Positions 16,105-24,580 are shown, numbered from the stretch's first letter. The stretch is DNA of 64,000 nucleotides from Zeimonas sp964538505 (GCA_964538505.1 CAZIDY010000001.1:248001-312000); one strand, 5' to 3'. A program made the numbers and translations. The notes: generated by a model from the letters alone, not told the origin.

Positions 16105-17256
16105 TCAGGCGCGTGCGGGGCCCGTCTGTGCCTGTGCTCGCGAACGCCTGCCGCGCACGACGGCGGCGAGCATCGTCGCGATGAAGGCGACGAGGGCGAG
16201 GGCATTGAGCAGGCCGCCGATGCGAGTCCAGCCGTAGCCCGCACCCGCGTCGCCGATGAGCCGGATCGCCACCGATGCGTGCAGCAGCACGAGCGGCAGG
16301 TAGAACGAAGCGTGATAGGGCAGCGACACGCGCAGCACGGCGGGCAGGATGATTGCGGCGTGCCCGAACACCATCGAGAACACGAAGCCCAACGTGATTG
16401 CGTGCAGCGCGGCATCGTAGGCGCTGTTGGCGGGCACGAAACCTCCGGCGAGCAGCGCGACGATCGAGCCCACCGCGAGCCAGGCATAGCCGGCAAGCAG
16501 GCACAGCGCGATGAAGCGCGTCAGCGCACGGCCACGCACCGTGCGGCGCGCGATGTCCTGGCGCAGTAGCCACACCGACAGTGCAAGCAGCGCCGCGGCG
16601 AAGACGAGGCCACCCCAGCGCGTGGCGAAGCCGGCGAGCCCGATGATGACGGCGACGAGGATCGCGCCGAACGCGTTCCTCGCGCCCGGGGAAGGCGGCA
16701 GGAAACGCGACAGTTCGAGCCGCTCGCCGGCGATGGTCAGCACGAGGAACGCCAGCCACCACGGAACGATTGCGTGCAACGGATAACCGGCGAGCCAGAA
16801 CGCACTTCCGATCGGCCAGCAGGCGGCGCCGAGCGCAAGCGTTGCGGTGAAGAGCGCGCGCTGCCTGCGCAGCACGTCGAGCGACGCGGCGAGGAACACG
16901 AGGCCGCCGCCGAGGAAGAACAGTGCTGCCCAGGAAAGAACGGGTGCGCCGCCGCCGGCGAAGGCGGCGAGCACTGCGCCGATGCCCGCGAGGAGGGGGC
17001 CCCCATAGGCCCAGTAGCGTCCGATCGCCACCGCGCGCTCGATCGCGATGACCACGCCGAAGAAGCCGCCGATCATCAGCGGGCCGTGCAATACGGCCGC
17101 GCCGGTGATCGCGTCGGGCATCGGCCAGCCCAGGCGGGCGAGACCTGCGCCGGTTCCGAACAGCAGGCCGATGAAACCGAGCATCAGCAGCGGAACCCGC
17201 CCCGCGGGCGGCAGGCCGCCCGCGCGCGAGACTGCGCCGTCGGCGGGGATCGTCAC
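16105..17256 (-). CDS. Polytopic membrane protein, NnrS-like
   Basis: A 383-residue protein with about 11-12 hydrophobic segments and few charged loops. Two histidine-containing helices, AAVLHGPLMIGGFFGVVIAIER and ALHAITLGFVFSMVFGHAAIILP, recall NnrS-type heme/copper membrane proteins of nitric-oxide regulons, but the similarity is only at pattern level. Its GTG start lies one base after the DUF59 stop, so both are translated from one message. The neighbours (DUF59, hemerythrin, DUF2249) support a role in NO or O2 stress. It could also be an unrelated membrane family. Confidence 0.5.
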   Translation of the reverse strand: MTIPADGAVSRAGGLPPAGRVPLLMLGFIGLLFGTGAGLARLGWPMPDAITGAAVLHGPLMIGGFFGVVIAIERAVAIGRYWAYGGPLLAGIGAVLAAFAGGGAPVLSWAALFFLGGGLVFLAASLDVLRRQRALFTATLALGAACWPIGSAFWLAGYPLHAIVPWWLAFLVLTIAGERLELSRFLPPSPGARNAFGAILVAVIIGLAGFATRWGGLVFAAALLALSVWLLRQDIARRTVRGRALTRFIALCLLAGYAWLAVGSIVALLAGGFVPANSAYDAALHAITLGFVFSMVFGHAAIILPAVLRVSLPYHASFYLPLVLLHASVAIRLIGDAGAGYGWTRIGGLLNALALVAFIATMLAAVVRGRRSRAQAQTGPARA

Positions 17257-17257
17257 C

Positions 17258-17575
17258 TCAACCCGGCGACCAGCCGAAGTGATCGCGTGCGAAGCCGGTC
17301 ATCTTGTCCGGTGTCCACGGCGGATCCCAGACCAGCTCGACCTCGACGGCGGTGCCTTCCGGCACCATCCCGACCACTACCCGGCGAATGTCGTCCATGA
17401 TCATGTCGGCCATCGGGCAGGCGGCGGTGGTCATCGTGACATCGATGAAGACTGCCTTCTCGCCCACCGCAATGTTGTAGACGAGTCCGAGGTCGACGAT
17501 GTTCATGCCGGCCTCCGGGTCGTCTACCTGGCGTAGCGCCTCGCGGATAGCGTCGTCGTCGGGCATCGCTGACAT
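17258..17575 (-). CDS. MIP18/DUF59-family metal-sulfur cluster assembly protein
   Basis: A 105-residue DUF59 protein (PaaD/SufT-like fold). It shows the family stretch ALRQVDDPEAGMNIVDLGLVYNI and the cysteine-bearing VTMTTAACPMADMIMDDI. Family members help mature or repair Fe-S clusters. The start at 17575 is supported by GGAGG eight bases upstream; the longer open frame upstream overlaps the GNAT gene and is spurious. It is encoded between the tandem GNAT and the NnrS-like membrane protein in a compact operon, consistent with Fe-S repair during nitrosative or oxidative stress. Confidence 0.85.
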   Translation of the reverse strand: MSAMPDDDAIREALRQVDDPEAGMNIVDLGLVYNIAVGEKAVFIDVTMTTAACPMADMIMDDIRRVVVGMVPEGTAVEVELVWDPPWTPDKMTGFARDHFGWSPG

Positions 17576-17594
17576 GGGGCTTTCCTCCGTCGGT

Positions 17595-18611
17595 TCAGCC
17601 GAAGCGTCGCATGAATGCAATGCGTTGCGAAGGAACGAACCCGGTGTCGTAGAGGAAACCGAGCAGGCCGAGATCCTCGGGGGCAACGCTCGATTCGATC
17701 TGCTCGACGCGCAGCGCGCCGAGATTGACGAACAACTGTGACAACAGCGCGCGGCCGACGCCGCGGCCCGAATACGCCGGATCGACGCCGATCGTGTCGA
17801 TGACTGCCACTGGATCGGTGCGTCCATAGTCGCCGAGGTCGACGCGCGCCATCAGGAAGCCGATGACGAGGTCTTCGTCGACGCGCGCCGTGAGCGAGAC
17901 GCGGATCGCCGAGTCGGCGGTCGTTTCGGCGAACTTGTGCGCCATGTACTCTTCGCGGTTGCGCCCGGTGATCGCGCGGTCGATGCGGACGATCTCGCGC
18001 AGTTCGCCCGCGTTCATCGCGCGAACGTCGGCGGTGTCGCGTGCGAGCCGCTCGAAATCGTTGGACGCCTGCCCGCCGAAGTCCACCTCGGAAGGCGGTG
18101 CGGCCGCCACGTCGGCGAGGACGGGGTCGTCGCGCTCGGCCAGGTAGGCGCCGCCGCCCACCGCGCAATCGACGATCTGCTCGGGTGCGCGTTCGAAACC
18201 CATTGCGCTCATCCAGCGCAGCATCGGCAGGTCGTTCCAGCGGGCCTCCGTGCGCAGACTGGCGATGCCGTGCCGCGTCGCCCATTCGGACAGCGCATTG
18301 AACAGGTCGCGGCCAATGCCCTGGCTCTGTGCGTCGGCGCGAACGCCGACCGCTTCGAGCCGCAGATCGCGCTCGCTGCGGCCGAACTCGCCTTCGAGCA
18401 CGCGTGCGAGCACGTAGCCGGCGAGGCCCTTGCTGTCGATTGCTGCGAACTGCGCGTGCAGTTTCGGCTCGCGGCGCGCCGATTGCAGGCGGCGCTCGAA
18501 ATAGGGCCCACGCGGATGACCTTCGACGGCGGTGTCGATGGCTACGACTTCTTCGAGGTCGCTGGCGGTGAGCGGGCGGATATCGGCGCGAAGCGTGTAG
18601 GAAGCTTGCAT
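17595..18611 (-). CDS. Tandem GNAT-domain N-acetyltransferase
   Basis: A 338-residue protein made of two GNAT domains. The first (about 10-150) has RPLTASDLEEVVAID and the acetyl-CoA pyrophosphate loop VRADAQSQGIGRDLF. The second (about 195-338) has MNAGELREIVRIDRAITGRNREEY and the loop VDPAYSGRGVGRALL (Q/R-x-x-G-x-G/A). Both domains start with the same ID-x-A-(V/I)-x-G-x-x-R-x-x-Y pattern, which is also present in the GNAT at 29327, so the three domains form one subfamily. The substrate is unknown; protein lysine acetylation of CoA ligases is a hypothesis discussed under findings. It lies between the hemerythrin and DUF59 genes. Confidence 0.85.
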   Translation of the reverse strand: MQASYTLRADIRPLTASDLEEVVAIDTAVEGHPRGPYFERRLQSARREPKLHAQFAAIDSKGLAGYVLARVLEGEFGRSERDLRLEAVGVRADAQSQGIGRDLFNALSEWATRHGIASLRTEARWNDLPMLRWMSAMGFERAPEQIVDCAVGGGAYLAERDDPVLADVAAAPPSEVDFGGQASNDFERLARDTADVRAMNAGELREIVRIDRAITGRNREEYMAHKFAETTADSAIRVSLTARVDEDLVIGFLMARVDLGDYGRTDPVAVIDTIGVDPAYSGRGVGRALLSQLFVNLGALRVEQIESSVAPEDLGLLGFLYDTGFVPSQRIAFMRRFG

Positions 18612-18675
18612 CGGAGGTTCCTGCTGTCGACTTGCGGAATGAGTCGGAAGGCGTGCGAACGGAAGCGTGGTTGTT

Positions 18676-18693
18676 TGCCCGGCAACCCGGGCA
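18676..18693. terminator. GC hairpin between the hemerythrin and GNAT genes
   Basis: TGCCCGG-CAAC-CCGGGCA is a perfect 7-bp stem with a four-base loop just after the hemerythrin stop. Without a T-run on the minus strand it may attenuate or stabilise the message rather than terminate it. Confidence 0.3.
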
Positions 18694-18696
18694 CGT

Positions 18697-19191
18697 TCAG
18701 CTCGTTGCGTAGGCGAAGGCGAGTTCGCGGTCGGTTTCCTCGTCGAGCAGGTCTTCGAGCATCGGCAGCAGCGCCATCGTTTCCTTCTGGATGTGCGCGA
18801 CCTGGCGTTCGACCATCTCGGCGATGCCGACCTTCAGTTGCGTCCAGCCTGCGTCTTCGAGCGTGCCCGCGGCGGCGGCGTGCGCCAGCGGCAGCAATGT
18901 TTCGGCGGCCTCGCGGATCGCCTGGTGCTCTTCTTCGAGCAACTCGGCGATGTCGCCTTCACCGGACTCGGCCAGACGAGGGAAGAGCTCGTTCTCCTCG
19001 AAATCGAAGTGGCGGCCGATGTCCTGCTCGAGGTGGCGTGCGAACTCGCCGGCGAGTCGCGCGAGCTCGGGGTTGCCGCTGGCACCGGTGCGGGGAGCCC
19101 GCGCGAAGGCCTGTTCGACTTTGCCGAGAAGGTCAAGGTTCGCGCGGTGTTCCTCGTCGAGTGCGTGAGCGACCTGACCCTGGAAATTCAT
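18697..19191 (-). CDS. Hemerythrin-domain (HHE) protein
   Basis: A 164-residue helical protein with the HHE cation-binding pattern: HALDEEHRAN near the N-terminus, HLEQDIGRHFDFEENELFPRL in the middle, LLEEEHQAIREAAETLLPLAH, then VERQVAHIQKETMALLPML. These supply the His/Glu ligands of a diiron site that binds O2 or NO; YtfE/ScdA-type relatives repair Fe-S clusters after nitrosative stress, but the N-terminal ScdA cysteine domain is absent. An FNR-type box sits at exactly -41.5 from a predicted start, so anaerobic or NO-linked induction is likely. It is the first gene of the hemerythrin-GNAT-DUF59-membrane protein group. Confidence 0.88.
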   Translation of the reverse strand: MNFQGQVAHALDEEHRANLDLLGKVEQAFARAPRTGASGNPELARLAGEFARHLEQDIGRHFDFEENELFPRLAESGEGDIAELLEEEHQAIREAAETLLPLAHAAAAGTLEDAGWTQLKVGIAEMVERQVAHIQKETMALLPMLEDLLDEETDRELAFAYATS

Positions 19192-19213
19192 GACGGCTCC
19201 GAATTCTGCATCG

Positions 19214-19262
19214 CCGTTCGAGAATAGGCGTGCGTGCCGCCGATACCATTGATACGGGTCAA
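19214..19262 (-). promoter_or_regulatory. FNR-type promoter of the hemerythrin operon
   Basis: On the minus strand TTGACCCGTATCAA (19262-19249) matches TTGAT-N4-ATCAA at nine of ten positions. With the box centred at -41.5, the -10 window (19226-19221) reads TATTCT, four of six to consensus, and the start falls near 19214, 23 bases before the ATG. The box overlaps the stop codon of the upstream gene. Confidence 0.55.
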
Positions 19263-20593
19263 GCAACGGCCGCCGGTGGCCGGGCCCCCGGACGGGGCGG
19301 GGGCGGCGTGCGCATCCGGTGAACGAGAATCGCGAAGAACACGAGGAACGCGGCCGCACCCACCGTGCCGACGACGGAAGCGGCGAGCGCAAGCCATGTC
19401 GAATCGACGATCGCCGCAGCAGCCAGCAGCGCGATCGCGCACAGGTGGCACACGTAGTTCACGGCGAGTGGACGATCGGCGGTGAGCGAAGATGGCGTGC
19501 GCGGCAGCTTCGTTCCCGGTGCCTTGTGCATCGACGCGAGGAACGGGACGATCCGCTGCATCATCCCGAGCACGAGCGTGAGCAGCCAGCCGGGAACGAG
19601 CACGATGCCGAACAGCGTCGCGAACACCGGCGTATCGGGCGCAAGGACGGTCATCAACGCGAGCACGAGGCTCGCGACGAGCAGTGCCCACGCGACGCGC
19701 ACCAGCCGGAACGACCGCCCGAGCTCGCGGCGCATTCCCGTTCGCAACGCCTGCAGCGCGAGCTTCAGGTGCAGCGCGACCGAGACTGCGCCGGCGACGA
19801 GCGCGGCGATGCGCAGCGCGACGGGATATGCGCCGAAAGCTGCCAGGCCGGCCAGCACCAGCGCCAGTGCGGCGAGCGCGGCGGAGATCCGGACCTGCTT
19901 CTCGTCGGGCGCCGGCGACAGCGCGAACATCGGCACCAGGATGTAGGCGAGGCCCAGCGCAAGCATGCCCATGAACCCGTACGCGGCGAAGGCAACGTGC
20001 AGCGCGAGTGACGTGCTGCGATCGAGCAGCGGCCAGCCGAGGTAGGTGAACGCAAGCGATACCGCGCTGACCAGGACGATCGCCAGCGATGCGACTGCGA
20101 TCCACCCGTGCGCGACGATCCCCGCCATGCCGCGTGCGCCGACGAGGTTGCGCGCGGTGAGCAAGCCGAAGCCGAGCAGGCCGGCGCCTACGGCGATCGC
20201 GCCGGCGCCGAGCAGCGCCGCCTCGCCGGTGCCCATGCCGATTGTCGTCGCCACCACGCCCGTGGTGTAGATCCACCAGATCGCCCCCGGCAGTCGCGTC
20301 GAGTGCACGGGCTGGCGCGTCGCGACCGGCATCAGCTGCAGGCTCGCGCCGATCGCCGTCATCGCGAGCACGCCGAGCGTGACCAGATGCAGCGCCGCCA
20401 GCGGCCAGCCGAGGCCGCCGACGAAGCGTGTCGCGCTCGCCGCGCCCAGGCCGAGCGCGATCCACGCAGCGAGATGAAAGACTGCGGCGGCGCCGAAATA
20501 GCGCAGCGGAATCGACGCCGGGAGCAGCCGGCTCGTCGCTCCGGCGAGGAACCCGGCCGCCAGCTTCGGCCGCGGGGCTGGCTTGGCACTCAT
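19259..20593 (-). CDS. Polytopic membrane protein, heme-copper-oxidase/NnrS-like
   Basis: A 444-residue protein with about 12 hydrophobic segments. Helices with regularly placed histidines, for example LHLVTLGVLAMTAIGASLQLMPV, IVAHGWIAVASLAIVL and LHVAFAAYGFMGMLALGLAYILVPMFA, resemble the heme-binding helices of cbb3/NOR subunit I-like and NnrS-like proteins. No catalytic heme-copper site can be demonstrated by eye. The start at 20593 overlaps the DUF2249 stop as ATGA; the long upstream open frame runs into an inverted repeat and is not coding. The neighbourhood suggests a role in NO/O2 handling. Confidence 0.5.
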   Translation of the reverse strand: MSAKPAPRPKLAAGFLAGATSRLLPASIPLRYFGAAAVFHLAAWIALGLGAASATRFVGGLGWPLAALHLVTLGVLAMTAIGASLQLMPVATRQPVHSTRLPGAIWWIYTTGVVATTIGMGTGEAALLGAGAIAVGAGLLGFGLLTARNLVGARGMAGIVAHGWIAVASLAIVLVSAVSLAFTYLGWPLLDRSTSLALHVAFAAYGFMGMLALGLAYILVPMFALSPAPDEKQVRISAALAALALVLAGLAAFGAYPVALRIAALVAGAVSVALHLKLALQALRTGMRRELGRSFRLVRVAWALLVASLVLALMTVLAPDTPVFATLFGIVLVPGWLLTLVLGMMQRIVPFLASMHKAPGTKLPRTPSSLTADRPLAVNYVCHLCAIALLAAAAIVDSTWLALAASVVGTVGAAAFLVFFAILVHRMRTPPPPRPGARPPAAVA

Positions 20594-20829
20594 GCTTCGC
20601 GCACGAGTCGCAGTCGCACCTCGCCAGGTTCGCCGTCGACGATCTCGGCCGACCAGCCGATCTCGGCAAGCTCGGGGTAGAGCATCCGCGGTTCCCGGTC
20701 GTGATGCACGATGACCGCGCGATCGTCGTCGATCGTGCGCACCAGCGAGAGAATCTCGACCATCGGCTGCGGCGGCGGCAGGCCGCGCACGTCGATGTGC
20801 ACGCCGTCTGTTTCGGTCCAGCGCTTCAT
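20590..20829 (-). CDS. DUF2249 domain protein
   Basis: A 79-residue protein matching DUF2249 along its whole length: DVRGLPPPQPMVEILSLV, then VIVHHDREPRMLYPELAEIGWSAEI and a short C-terminal strand. The fold is TusA-like. Members are repeatedly found next to hemerythrin and NnrS-like genes, but no activity is known. It is the first gene of a pair with the membrane protein downstream. Its upstream region is the large inverted repeat. Confidence 0.8.
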   Translation of the reverse strand: MKRWTETDGVHIDVRGLPPPQPMVEILSLVRTIDDDRAVIVHHDREPRMLYPELAEIGWSAEIVDGEPGEVRLRLVREA

Positions 20830-20842
20830 TGCAGCGACTCCG

Positions 20843-21250
20843 CGCGGCAGGCGGCATTGCGCTCGCGGCAGGCGTCAGTGCCCCGGTGCGGTCGGTGTGC
20901 GGCTGTGCGCTGGCGCGTGGGTGCGGGGCGCGGCGAGGGCTGCGTTCGGTGCAGCGATCTCTGCGGCGCCGAGCAGCGCAGTCTCGGGGTCGGCGCGCGA
21001 AGCGCGCCTCGTACAATCTGACTTGCGGCCGCCTGTCTGAGCGGAGCGCGCGAAGCGCGCGCAGCGAGTTCGGCCGCACGACCCCGAGGCGAGCAGCGGA
21101 GGGCAGTCGGTGCGAAGCACCGACCGCCGCAGCGTGAGCCGCACCGAACGCAGCCCTCGTCGTGCCCCGCACCCACGCGCCAGCGCACAGCCGCACACCG
21201 ACCGCACCGGGGCACTGACGCCTGCCGCGAGCGCAATGCCGCCTGCCGCG
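20843..21250. repeat. 110-bp-arm inverted repeat filling the DUF2249-ligase intergenic region
   Basis: Arm 20843-20952 and arm 21141-21250 are reverse complements over 110 bases with two mismatches. The 188-base spacer contains further palindromes such as GCGCGCGAAGCGCGC (20993-21007 and 21046-21060). Arms and spacer occupy nearly the whole 436-base gap between two minus-strand genes. No protein-coding content is supported; the open frames seen here on both strands are mirror images of each other. It could be a miniature mobile element remnant or a strong cruciform or terminator. Confidence 0.85.
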
Positions 21251-21265
21251 ATCGCACGAACCCCG

Positions 21266-22714
21266 TCATTGACCCTTGTGCAGGTCCTGCAGCTTGCGCC
21301 GTATCAGCTTGCCCGTTGCCGTGCGCGGCAGCGCATCGATCGGATGGAACCAGCGCGGACGCCGATACGGCGGCATCGTCTCCGTGTGCTCGCGAAGCGC
21401 CGATTCAGCTCGCTGGGCGCTGATGCCGTCCTTCGGCACGTAGAACACCGCAACCGCGTCGAGCCCGTCGTCATCGGGCACGAGCACGGCAGCTGCTTCG
21501 AGGATGTCGGGGCTGACCAGCCCGAGCGTCTCTTCGATTGCGATCAGGTCGACCCAGCGGCCGTGCACCTTGACCAGCGAGCCTTCACGGCCGGCGAATC
21601 GATACGAACCGTCGTCCTGCGCCTCGAACAGGTCGCTCGGGCAGAAGCGGCCGTCGCGAAAGTGCTCGGCCTGGTCGGCCGGCGAGTTCCAGTAGCCGAG
21701 CGCGATCATCGAAGCATCGAAGGACAGCCTCGTGGGAGACGCACCGTTTGCCGCGAGCGGCTGTGCATCGATGCCCGGCGAAGGGCGCAGGCCGCGACCG
21801 TCGTCCGGGTCGGTCATCACGAGCACGAGCGTTTCCGAGGCGCCGTAGCCGTTGACGATCGAAGCACCGGTCTGCCGACGCCATTCGTCGCGCAGGTCGG
21901 CCGAGAGTGCCTCGCCGGCGGAGACGAAGCGGCGAACGCCGTCGCGTACGAGTTGCGCGGCAAGTCCCTCCTTGAGGAGGTTTCGGTACAGCGAAGGAAC
22001 GCTGCACAGGATCGTCGGCTGCGTGCGCGCGACGGTTTCGGCCACACCCGCCGCGGTCGGCCATGCCGGATCGAGCACGATCGATGCGCCGAGCTTCAGG
22101 CCCGCATACAGCGCGTTCGTCTGCGGGTACGAGAAGAACATCTTCGAGCTGGAGAAGATGCGGTCGCTGGCGTCGGCGCCGACGACCTCGGCGGTGACGC
22201 GCTCGATCTCGAGCGCGAAGCGATGGCCGTGCACGACGGCCTTGGGCTTTCCGCTCGTACCCGACGAATGCACCCAGACGGCGGGCTGCGTCGGCTCGCA
22301 GAGCATCGGCTCGACAGCGGTGCTGTCTTCGTGCGCGGCTCGCCACTCCTCGAGGGTGATCACGCGCTCGCGATACGGTGCCGGCGTTTCGGTGCGCGCG
22401 TCGGCCAGAATGAAGCGGAAGTCGGCGGCGTCGAGCATCGCCTTCCACTCCGCCTCCGAGAGCCGCGGATTGACGCCGACGGCGACGCCGCCGGCCCAGA
22501 TGCAGCCGAGGAAGCTCTCGACCCAGGCGAATCCGTCGGGCAACTGCACGGCGACGCGCTCGCCGGGGAGCAGGCCGCGGGCGCGCCATGCGCCTGCCGC
22601 GCGCGCGACCGACTCGCGCAGCTGCTCGTAGCTGCGTGTCTGTCCGTCGCAGACGAGCGCGATGTCCTGCGCCCGGCCGTTCTGCAGGAGAACCGAGGCC
22701 GCGTTCAACTTCAT
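21266..22714 (-). CDS. AMP-forming aryl-CoA ligase, benzoate-CoA-ligase-like
   Basis: A 482-residue adenylate-forming enzyme. The ATP motif VWVHSSGTSGKPKAVVHGH lies near 150-165, followed by FSSSKMFFSYPQTNALYAGLKLGA and FVSAGEALSADLRDEW, features shared with benzoate/hydroxybenzoate-CoA ligases. The C-terminal A10 motif LPRTATGKLIRRKL has its catalytic lysine at about 469 and contains PX4GK, the sequence recognised by Pat-type lysine acetyltransferases. It would activate benzoate or a related acid to the CoA ester using ATP. It is somewhat shorter than typical benzoate-CoA ligases (about 520). The start at 22714 has GGAG six bases upstream. Substrate identity is inferred. Confidence 0.8.
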   Translation of the reverse strand: MKLNAASVLLQNGRAQDIALVCDGQTRSYEQLRESVARAAGAWRARGLLPGERVAVQLPDGFAWVESFLGCIWAGGVAVGVNPRLSEAEWKAMLDAADFRFILADARTETPAPYRERVITLEEWRAAHEDSTAVEPMLCEPTQPAVWVHSSGTSGKPKAVVHGHRFALEIERVTAEVVGADASDRIFSSSKMFFSYPQTNALYAGLKLGASIVLDPAWPTAAGVAETVARTQPTILCSVPSLYRNLLKEGLAAQLVRDGVRRFVSAGEALSADLRDEWRRQTGASIVNGYGASETLVLVMTDPDDGRGLRPSPGIDAQPLAANGASPTRLSFDASMIALGYWNSPADQAEHFRDGRFCPSDLFEAQDDGSYRFAGREGSLVKVHGRWVDLIAIEETLGLVSPDILEAAAVLVPDDDGLDAVAVFYVPKDGISAQRAESALREHTETMPPYRRPRWFHPIDALPRTATGKLIRRKLQDLHKGQ

Positions 22715-22736
22715 GACCAACTCCGTTTCAGCGTTC

Positions 22737-24083
22737 CTAACCCTTGGGACGCAGGTCTCGAACGCGCACCGCCTTGCCCTGCGAGCGCGGGATCTCGCCC
22801 GGCTTCTTGACCTCGACCGAGGTCGAGATGCCGATCATCGTCTTGACCTGGTGCACGATCTGCTTGCCGATGCGCGTGTATTCGCTCTCGGGCACGCCGG
22901 GTTGCGCTTCGGCTTCGATCGACACCTCGTCGAGCGAGCCCTGGCGCTCGACGACGAGCTGGTAGTGCGGCGCGACGTCGGGCAGCCCGACGAGCACGGC
23001 TTCGACCTGCGACGGATAGACGTTCACGCCGCGGATGATCAGCATGTCGTCATTGCGGCCGGTGACGCGCAGGATGCGCACGTGCGTGCGGCCGCACTCG
23101 CAGGGCGCGGTCGTGAGTTTCGTGATGTCGCGCGTGCGATAGCGGATCATCGGCAGCGCCTGCTTCGTGAGCGTGGTGATCACGAGCTCGCCCGCTTCGC
23201 CCTCCGGCAGCGGCGTGCCGCTCTCGGGATCGATCACCTCGAACAGGAAGTGATCCTCCCAACCGTGCAGGCCCTGGCGGTGCTCGCACTCGCAGGCCAC
23301 GCCCGGACCCATGATCTCCGACAGTCCGTAGATGTCGATCGCCTTCAGCCCGAGGCGCGCTTCGACCTCGTGGCGCATCGCGTCGCTCCACGGCTCGGCA
23401 CCCAGGATGCCGATTCGCAGCGGCCCCCGGGACAGGTCGACGCCCATGTTCTCGGCGACTTCGGCGATCGCCAGCGCGTACGACGGCGTCGAGCACAACA
23501 CACGCGCCTTCAGGTCGACGATCAGCTGAACCTGCCGCTCGGTGGAGCCGCCCGAGACCGGCACCACTGCGCAGCCGAGGCGCTCGGCGCCGTAGTGCGC
23601 GCCGAGCCCGCCGGTGAACAGCCCATAGCCGTAGGCGTTGTGCACGACGTCGCCCGCGCGCGCACCGGCCGCGGCGAACGAGCGTGCAACCAGATTCGAC
23701 CAGTTGTCGAGGTCGCTCGCCGTGTAGGCGACGACGGTCGGCTTGCCGGTGGTTCCCGACGACGCGTGCACGCGGTTGATCTCGGCAAGCGGTCGCGCCA
23801 GCATGCCGAAGGGGTACTGGTCGCGCAGGTCGGTCTTGACGGTGAACGGCAGGTGGCGGACTTCCTCGAGCGAGGAGATCGCTGCCGGGTCGATGCCGGC
23901 CGATGCCAGGCGCGCACGGTGCAGCGGAACGTTGTCGTATGCATTGCGCAGCGTCTCGCGCAGGCGCGTGAGCTGCAGCTCGGCCAGACGCTCGCGCGGC
24001 ATCGTCTCGTATTCGCCATGCAGGTGCGAGTGCGCATTGCTCGCGCTGCGGGCGGCGGGGTTCGCGTTGGTCGTCACGGCCAT
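22737..24083 (-). CDS. paaK: Phenylacetate-CoA ligase family protein
   Basis: A 448-residue ligase of the PaaK family. Visible are the P-loop-like INRVHASSGTTGKPTVVAYT, the YGLSEIMGPGVACECEHRQGLHGWEDHF motif, and RTRDITKL...RVTGRNDDMLIIRGVNVYPSQVE. The C-terminal lysine segment is IPRSQGKAVRVRDL. It activates phenylacetate, or a related aryl acid, to the CoA thioester. It lies between the FlK-like thioesterase and the second ligase in the same operon. The N-terminus has about 20 non-conserved residues. AGGAGA six bases upstream supports the start. No pad genes for phenylacetyl-CoA oxidation are present in the window. Confidence 0.88.
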   Translation of the reverse strand: MAVTTNANPAARSASNAHSHLHGEYETMPRERLAELQLTRLRETLRNAYDNVPLHRARLASAGIDPAAISSLEEVRHLPFTVKTDLRDQYPFGMLARPLAEINRVHASSGTTGKPTVVAYTASDLDNWSNLVARSFAAAGARAGDVVHNAYGYGLFTGGLGAHYGAERLGCAVVPVSGGSTERQVQLIVDLKARVLCSTPSYALAIAEVAENMGVDLSRGPLRIGILGAEPWSDAMRHEVEARLGLKAIDIYGLSEIMGPGVACECEHRQGLHGWEDHFLFEVIDPESGTPLPEGEAGELVITTLTKQALPMIRYRTRDITKLTTAPCECGRTHVRILRVTGRNDDMLIIRGVNVYPSQVEAVLVGLPDVAPHYQLVVERQGSLDEVSIEAEAQPGVPESEYTRIGKQIVHQVKTMIGISTSVEVKKPGEIPRSQGKAVRVRDLRPKG

Positions 24084-24123
24084 CGGGGTCTCCTGTTCTC
24101 GCGGATGATTCGTTCGTCGTGCT

Positions 24124-24531
24124 TCAGGCGAGGCCGGCCTTCTGCGCCTTGGCGGCCAGCCGCGCGAGGGTGGTCTCCACGCCGACGACGAAACGGCTGT
24201 GCCTGCCGCGGCAGATCGGCTCGACGTTGTCGCGGCCTTCGACCTCGAGGGAGATCGCGCGGCCCTTCACTTCGGACACGGTGACGGTGATTTCGACGTC
24301 CATCCCCATCAGCGTGGCGGCGAGGTGGTCGACCTCGACGCGGGTGCTGACCGAGTCTTCGCCCGCATCGAGATGCTCGAGCAGCAGTTCGCGCGAGATG
24401 CGCTCGATGTCGAGAACGAGCGTCGCAGTGGCGTAGACGCGGGCGTCGTCGTCCATGGAGTCGATCGCGCGCTCGCGGTCGACGTGGATCTGGCGCGTGA
24501 CGGAAACGCCCTTGGCCAGCGATGCCTTCAT
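24124..24531 (-). CDS. FlK-like hotdog-fold acyl-CoA thioesterase
   Basis: A 135-residue single hotdog domain. The segment STRVEVDHLAATLMGMDVEITVTVSEVKGRAISLEVEGRD followed by ICRGRHSRFVV is characteristic of the fluoroacetyl-CoA thioesterase (FlK)-like family, including the histidine of VDHLAAT. It probably hydrolyses an acyl-CoA, perhaps rescuing CoA from dead-end aromatic CoA esters made by the adjacent ligases. It is encoded between livF and paaK in the same direction. Confidence 0.78.
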   Translation of the reverse strand: MKASLAKGVSVTRQIHVDRERAIDSMDDDARVYATATLVLDIERISRELLLEHLDAGEDSVSTRVEVDHLAATLMGMDVEITVTVSEVKGRAISLEVEGRDNVEPICRGRHSRFVVGVETTLARLAAKAQKAGLA

Positions 24532-24580
24532 TCCTTCCCCCCGCGTTGCTGCAACAGGTTCGTCGGTCGCATGCCGTCGT

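Noticed and set aside
20829..21265. Several open frames on both strands between DUF2249 and the ligase
   Set aside because: They are translations of the two arms of the inverted repeat and mirror each other. No conserved domain or ribosome binding site supports them.
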